Of a stretch of 64,000 nucleotides of DNA, positions 60,264-64,000 are shown one piece after another. The stretch comes from Acerihabitans sp047324305 (lineage in GTDB: Bacteria > Pseudomonadota > Gammaproteobacteria > Enterobacterales > Enterobacteriaceae). Below the pieces are notes generated by a model, which was given only the letters and a program-made list of their open reading frames with translations, did no database searches and was not told the origin of the DNA. Each line of letters starts with the position of its first letter. Position 1 is the first letter of the stretch. Both the position numbers and the translations under genes were made by a program. The stretch spans positions 3,658,001 to 3,722,000 of the forward strand of contig NZ_CP178740.1 in the NCBI RefSeq assembly GCF_047324305.1, in the 5' to 3' direction.

Positions 60264-61349
60264 ATGAATCAGGTGTTTAATTTTAGCGCCGGTCCGGCAA
60301 TGATACCGGTGGAAGTCTTGCGGCGCGCGGAGCAGGAACTGTGCAACTGGCACGGTCTGGGTACGTCGGTGATGGAGATCAGCCATCGCAGTAAGGAATT
60401 TATCGAGGTGGCCCGGGAGTCCGAACAGGATCTGCGCGAGCTGCTGAGTATTCCGGACCATTATAAGGTGCTGTTCTGCCACGGCGGCGCGCGGGCGCAG
60501 TTTGCCGCGGTGCCGCTCAATCTGTTGGGCGACAGCGCCAGCGCCGACTATATCGACGGCGGCTACTGGGCGCATAGCGCCATAAGCGAAGCGCAGAAAT
60601 ATTGTGACCCGAAGGTTATCGACGTCAAAACACGGATTGACGGCCTGCGCGCGATTAAGCCCATGCGCGAATGGAACTTATCCGCCGACGGCGCCTACGT
60701 GCATTACTGTCCGAACGAAACCATCGACGGCCTGGCGATTGATGAATTGCCTGATTTCGGCGATAAAGTGGTCGTCGCCGATTATTCCTCCACTATTTTG
60801 TCCCGTCCCCTGGATGTCAGCCGTTTTGGCGTGATCTATGCCGGCGCGCAGAAGAATATCGGCCCGGCGGGCCTGACGCTGGTGATTGTGCGTGACGACC
60901 TGCTGGGCAAGGCGCGGCGCGAGCTGCCGTCGGTGCTGGATTATAAGGTGCTGGCGGAGAATGACTCCATGTTCAATACGCCGCCCACCTTTGCCTGGTA
61001 CCTGTCCGGCCTGGTATTTAAATGGCTGAAGGCGCAGGGCGGACTGGTGGAAATGGACAAACGCAACCAGGCCAAGGCGGATACATTGTATCATTACATC
61101 GACCAAAGCGATTTCTACCGCAACGATGTCGCCCCGGCCAACCGTTCGCGCATGAACGTGCCCTTTTTACTGGCGGATGCGGCGCTGGATAAACTGTTCC
61201 TGGATGAATCCGTCGCGGCGGGGCTGCACGCGCTGAAAGGCCATCGCGTCGTGGGCGGGATGCGCGCTTCCCTGTATAATGCCATGCCCCTGGCGGGCGT
61301 CGAGGCGCTGGTGTCCTTTATGGATGGATTCGCCCGGCGCCATGGCTAA
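60264..61349 (+). CDS. serC: Phosphoserine aminotransferase
   Basis: This 361-residue PLP enzyme makes 3-phosphoserine (serine pathway) and 4-phosphohydroxythreonine (pyridoxal phosphate pathway). The PLP lysine lies in YAGAQKNIGPAGL. FSAGPAMIP, CHGGARAQFAAVPLNLLG and HRVVGGMRASLYNAMP are family landmarks. ATG 60264 is chosen because GGTGG is too close to ATG 60258. The CHGGARAQ segment has A and R replacing GR of the E. coli CHGGGRGQ. aroA follows 243 bases later on the same strand. Confidence 0.96.
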   Translation: MNQVFNFSAGPAMIPVEVLRRAEQELCNWHGLGTSVMEISHRSKEFIEVARESEQDLRELLSIPDHYKVLFCHGGARAQFAAVPLNLLGDSASADYIDGGYWAHSAISEAQKYCDPKVIDVKTRIDGLRAIKPMREWNLSADGAYVHYCPNETIDGLAIDELPDFGDKVVVADYSSTILSRPLDVSRFGVIYAGAQKNIGPAGLTLVIVRDDLLGKARRELPSVLDYKVLAENDSMFNTPPTFAWYLSGLVFKWLKAQGGLVEMDKRNQAKADTLYHYIDQSDFYRNDVAPANRSRMNVPFLLADAALDKLFLDESVAAGLHALKGHRVVGGMRASLYNAMPLAGVEALVSFMDGFARRHG

Positions 61350-61425
61350 CTCCGTACTGACGGGCAGGATGGGCCGGGTCGTTAAGCCGCGGTAAATACC
61401 GCCTTGGAAACTCCGGCGCGCCGTT

Positions 61426-61449
61426 GCGGCTCTCATCCGTGAGAGCCGC
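61426..61449 (+). other. Hairpin in the serC-aroA gap
   Basis: GCGGCTCTCA (61426-61435) and TGAGAGCCGC (61440-61449) form a 10-bp perfect stem with a TCCG tetraloop. In E. coli serC and aroA are cotranscribed, and such a stem may attenuate or stabilise the shared mRNA. Confidence 0.5.
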
Positions 61450-61592
61450 CCTGCGGGTCAACGCCTGTGCGTTATTTTAAGGCGTTCCCGGCGCGCCGCG
61501 CTTTGCCCTCCTTGCCTATTACCCCCGCTTCACGCTGTTGTGCGGGTTTACAATCGCCTGAGTTTTTGTTTTTGCTGGAGAACGCGCTTCAC

Positions 61593-62882
61593 ATGCTGGA
61601 ATCCCTGACCCTACAACCGGTGGCACTTGTCGATGGCACCATTAATCTTCCCGGCTCGAAAAGCGTTTCGAACCGGGCGCTGTTGCTGGCGGCGCTGGCC
61701 GACGGCACCACCCGCCTGACCAATCTGCTCGACAGCGACGATGTGCGCCATATGCTCGATGCCCTGGCCGCGCTCGGGGTCGTCTGCCGGTTAAGCGACG
61801 ATCGCAGGACATGCGAGATCGATGGCCGGGGGCAGGCCCTGACCGCGCCGGCGCCGCTGTCGCTGTTTCTCGGCAACGCCGGCACCGCCATGCGGCCCCT
61901 GGCAGCCGTGCTGTGCCTGGGCCGGCATGACATTACCCTGACCGGCGAGCCGCGCATGAAAGAGCGTCCCATCGGCCATCTGGTGGATGCCCTGCGCCAG
62001 GGCGGCGCGGAGGTGGATTACCTGGAGCAGGAAAATTACCCGCCGTTGCGTTTGCGCGGCGGTTTTCGCGGCGGCGATATTACCGTCGACGGCAGCGTGT
62101 CCAGCCAGTTTCTCACCGCCCTGCTGATGACGGCGCCGCTGGCCGCCGGGGATACCACCATCCGCATCAAAGGCGAGCTGGTTTCCAAGCCGTATATTGA
62201 TATCACCCTGGCGTTGATGAAAACCTTTGGCATACAGGCGCGCCATGACGACTACCGGGTGTTTTACCTGCAAGGCGGCCAGAAGTATCGCTCGCCGGGC
62301 GAGTATCTGGTGGAGGGCGATGCCTCGTCCGCGTCTTATTTCCTGGCGGCGGCGGCCATCCGCGGCGGCACGGTGCGGGTTACCGGTATCGGCAAAAACA
62401 GCGTGCAGGGCGATATCCGCTTCGCCGATGTGCTGGAGCGCATGGGCGCCACCATCCGCTGGGGCGATGATTTTATCGAATGCCGCCGGGGCGGGCTGCA
62501 CGCCATCGATATGGACATGAACCATATTCCCGACGCCGCCATGACCATCGCCACCACCGCCCTGTTCGCCGACGGCGGCACCACCACCCTGCGCAATATC
62601 TACAACTGGCGCGTCAAGGAAACCGACCGGCTGGCGGCCATGGCCACCGAGCTGCGCAAAGTGGGCGCCGGCGTGGTGGAGGGCGAGGACTATATCGCCA
62701 TCACGCCGCCGGCCAGGCTGATATCCGCCGCGATCGACACCTATAACGATCACCGTATGGCGATGTGCTTCTCCCTGGTGGCGTTGTCCGATACCCCGGT
62801 GACTATCCGCGATCCGAAGTGCACCAATAAAACCTTCCCCGATTATTTCCGCCAGCTGGCCGCCATCAGCACCCTGGCGTAA
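61593..62882 (+). CDS. aroA: 3-phosphoshikimate 1-carboxyvinyltransferase (EPSP synthase)
   Basis: This 429-residue shikimate-pathway enzyme joins shikimate-3-phosphate and phosphoenolpyruvate. NLPGSKSVSNRALLLAAL, FLGNAGTAMRPLAA, EPRMKERPIGHL and DASSASYFLAAAA are the substrate sites. The GNAGTAMRP segment is of the class I type. ATG 61593 (MLESLTLQP) follows TGGAG at 12 bases and matches the family N-terminus; the open frame extends upstream to 61467 but that part is not conserved. Confidence 0.96.
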   Translation: MLESLTLQPVALVDGTINLPGSKSVSNRALLLAALADGTTRLTNLLDSDDVRHMLDALAALGVVCRLSDDRRTCEIDGRGQALTAPAPLSLFLGNAGTAMRPLAAVLCLGRHDITLTGEPRMKERPIGHLVDALRQGGAEVDYLEQENYPPLRLRGGFRGGDITVDGSVSSQFLTALLMTAPLAAGDTTIRIKGELVSKPYIDITLALMKTFGIQARHDDYRVFYLQGGQKYRSPGEYLVEGDASSASYFLAAAAIRGGTVRVTGIGKNSVQGDIRFADVLERMGATIRWGDDFIECRRGGLHAIDMDMNHIPDAAMTIATTALFADGGTTTLRNIYNWRVKETDRLAAMATELRKVGAGVVEGEDYIAITPPARLISAAIDTYNDHRMAMCFSLVALSDTPVTIRDPKCTNKTFPDYFRQLAAISTLA

Positions 62883-62898
62883 CCCGCTTTTCCCGTTT

Positions 62899-62928
62899 AT
62901 TCACCGGCCGTGCGGCGCGCCGGTGAAT
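62899..62928 (+). terminator. Hairpin downstream of aroA
   Basis: ATTCACCGGC (62899-62908) pairs with GCCGGTGAAT (62919-62928), followed by GAAAACG rather than T. It is a probable 3' end of the serC-aroA message. Confidence 0.45.
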
Positions 62929-63064
62929 GAAAACGCGCGCGCGGTGTCTTAATTTCACGATCCTGACGCCGAAGGGTAACCGTTATTCCTTATGATGCGT
63001 ATAATGCATCATAGTAAATTCATTATTTATGGAACCAGAATCAAACCGCTGAGAGGAGAAAACA

Positions 63065-63748
63065 ATGACAGCAGTAGTCCCGGTGATCACCATCGACGGA
63101 CCGAGCGGTGCAGGGAAAGGCACGCTGTGTAAAGCATTGGCGGAAGCATTAGGGTGGCATCTGCTGGATTCGGGGGCCATTTACCGCGTCCTGGCCCTGG
63201 CGGCGTTGCACCACCAGGTCGATATCAACGCGGAGGAAGCGCTGGTGCCGCTGGCGGCGCATCTCGACGTACGCTTCAAGGTACAGGCGGGCGAGCTGGA
63301 AATCATCCTCGAGGGCGAGGATGTCAGCGGTGAAATCCGTAACGAGGAGGTGGGCAATACCGCCTCCAAGATTGCCGCGTTTCCCCGGGTGCGCGAGGCC
63401 CTGCTGCGTCGGCAGCGGGCATTCCGCGAGGCGCCGGGCCTGATTGCCGACGGCCGGGATATGGGCACCGTGGTGTTTGCCGAGGCGCCGGTGAAGATTT
63501 TTCTCGACGCGTCCTCGGAAGAAAGAGCGCACCGCCGCATGCGGCAGTTGCAGGAAAAGGGCTTTAGTGTTAACTTTGAACGCCTTTTATCCGAGATAAA
63601 GGAAAGGGACGAACGCGACAGGAACCGCCCGGTGGCGCCGCTGGTTCCGGCATCAGATGCTCTGGTACTGGATTCCACCCGCATGACTATCGATGAAGTG
63701 ATAGCTCAGGCATTGGCGCATTCACGGCGTATACTGGCGTTGTCGTAG
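63065..63748 (+). CDS. cmk: Cytidylate kinase
   Basis: This 227-residue kinase phosphorylates CMP and dCMP. The P-loop GPSGAGKGT is at residues 12-20. DSGAIYRVLALAALHH and ADGRDMGTVVFAEAPVKIFLDASSEERAHRR form the CMP-binding and lid regions. GAGAGGAG precedes the ATG. It is directly followed by rpsA, as in E. coli, while ycaL, which precedes it there, is absent. Confidence 0.96.
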   Translation: MTAVVPVITIDGPSGAGKGTLCKALAEALGWHLLDSGAIYRVLALAALHHQVDINAEEALVPLAAHLDVRFKVQAGELEIILEGEDVSGEIRNEEVGNTASKIAAFPRVREALLRRQRAFREAPGLIADGRDMGTVVFAEAPVKIFLDASSEERAHRRMRQLQEKGFSVNFERLLSEIKERDERDRNRPVAPLVPASDALVLDSTRMTIDEVIAQALAHSRRILALS

Positions 63749-63859
63749 CCTTGGAAACAACTACCCCGTTGCAGGGACTGGCAATAGGGCGTGTAAAACA
63801 ACCCCATCGAGCAGGATGCCGGATGGACGTTAATCAAAAACACCTGAAGATTATCAAAT

Positions 63860-64000
63860 ATGACAGAATCTTTTGCTCAACTCTTTGAAGAATCCCTGAA
63901 AGAAATCGAAACCCGTCCCGGTTCCATCGTGCGCGGTACCGTTGTTTCCATCGATAAAGATGTCGTACTGGTTGACGCCGGTCTGAAATCCGAATCCGCT
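63860..64000 (+). CDS. rpsA: 30S ribosomal protein S1, N-terminal part (runs off the right edge)
   Basis: The first 47 residues (MTESFAQLFEESLKEIETRPG followed by SIVRGTVVSIDKDVVLVDAGLKSESA) are those of enterobacterial S1. They form the ribosome-anchoring N-terminal helix and the beginning of the first OB-fold S1 repeat. The gene starts 112 bases after cmk and continues beyond the window. Confidence 0.96.
   Translation, partial: MTESFAQLFEESLKEIETRPGSIVRGTVVSIDKDVVLVDAGLKSESA

Overview
The window is a chromosomal segment of a gammaproteobacterium of the order Enterobacterales. The evidence is gene order. From a glutathione S-transferase (gstB) and dacC at the left, through grxA-rimK-ybjN-potFGHI-ybjO-rlmC-artMQIP-ybjP-amiD-ltaE-poxB-lysO-ybjX-cspD-clpSA-infA-aat-cydCD-trxB-lrp-ftsK-lolA-rarA-serS-ycaD, to pflA-pflB-focA-ycaO-serC-aroA-cmk-rpsA, the genes follow the Escherichia coli 19-21 minute region. 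Many E. coli neighbours are missing: deoR to ybjK, ybjL, ybjC-nfsA, artJ, ybjQ, ybjS/T, hcp-hcr, aqpZ, ybjD, macAB, the serW tRNA, dmsABC, ycaP and ycaL. This thinned but intact core would fit a Sodalis-like or other reduced enterobacterium. I cannot fix genus or species from the sequence alone.

Layout. 1-6,000: partial gstB, a MetNIQ-type ABC transporter operon whose binding protein has no lipoprotein cysteine, dacC (penicillin-binding protein 6) and an SdaC-type serine permease. 6,000-7,500: AT-rich and without credible protein genes, but holding the Hfq-class small RNA gene rybB with a canonical sigma-E promoter. 7,500-27,000: ybjM, grxA, rimK, ybjN, the putrescine importer potFGHI, ybjO, rlmC, the arginine importer artPIQM, envelope genes ybjP and amiD, then ltaE, poxB, lysO and ybjX (with a PhoP-type box), ending at cspD. 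27,000-45,000: protein quality control (clpS, clpA, aat, all N-end-rule functions), infA, cydDC, trxB, lrp, ftsK (with a LexA box), lolA, rarA, serS, ycaD. 45,979-47,374: a gene-free, repeat-rich island holding a 45-bp tandem repeat, a 13-copy heptamer array and two inverted copies of an undescribed ~230-bp element. 47,375-49,120: an SbmA/YddA-type ABC transporter. 49,400-57,800: the anaerobic formate locus focA-pflB-pflA, interrupted between pflB and pflA by a colicin-like DNase toxin and its immunity gene plus debris of a second toxin copy. 58,253-64,000: ycaO, serC-aroA, cmk and the start of rpsA.

The strongest unusual signals are: (1) the bacteriocin-immunity cassette inside the pfl locus, whose toxin has an unusually cysteine- and glycine-rich front half; (2) a dispersed repeat family (three copies, at 35.2, 46.3 and 46.9 kb) sharing a 19-nt identical core and a conserved terminal motif next to a hairpin whose stem sequence differs in every copy while pairing is kept; (3) the tandem arrays at 46.1-46.8 kb. 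Most other genes are ordinary housekeeping genes close to their E. coli counterparts. Family assignments rest on recalled family sequences, not on a search.
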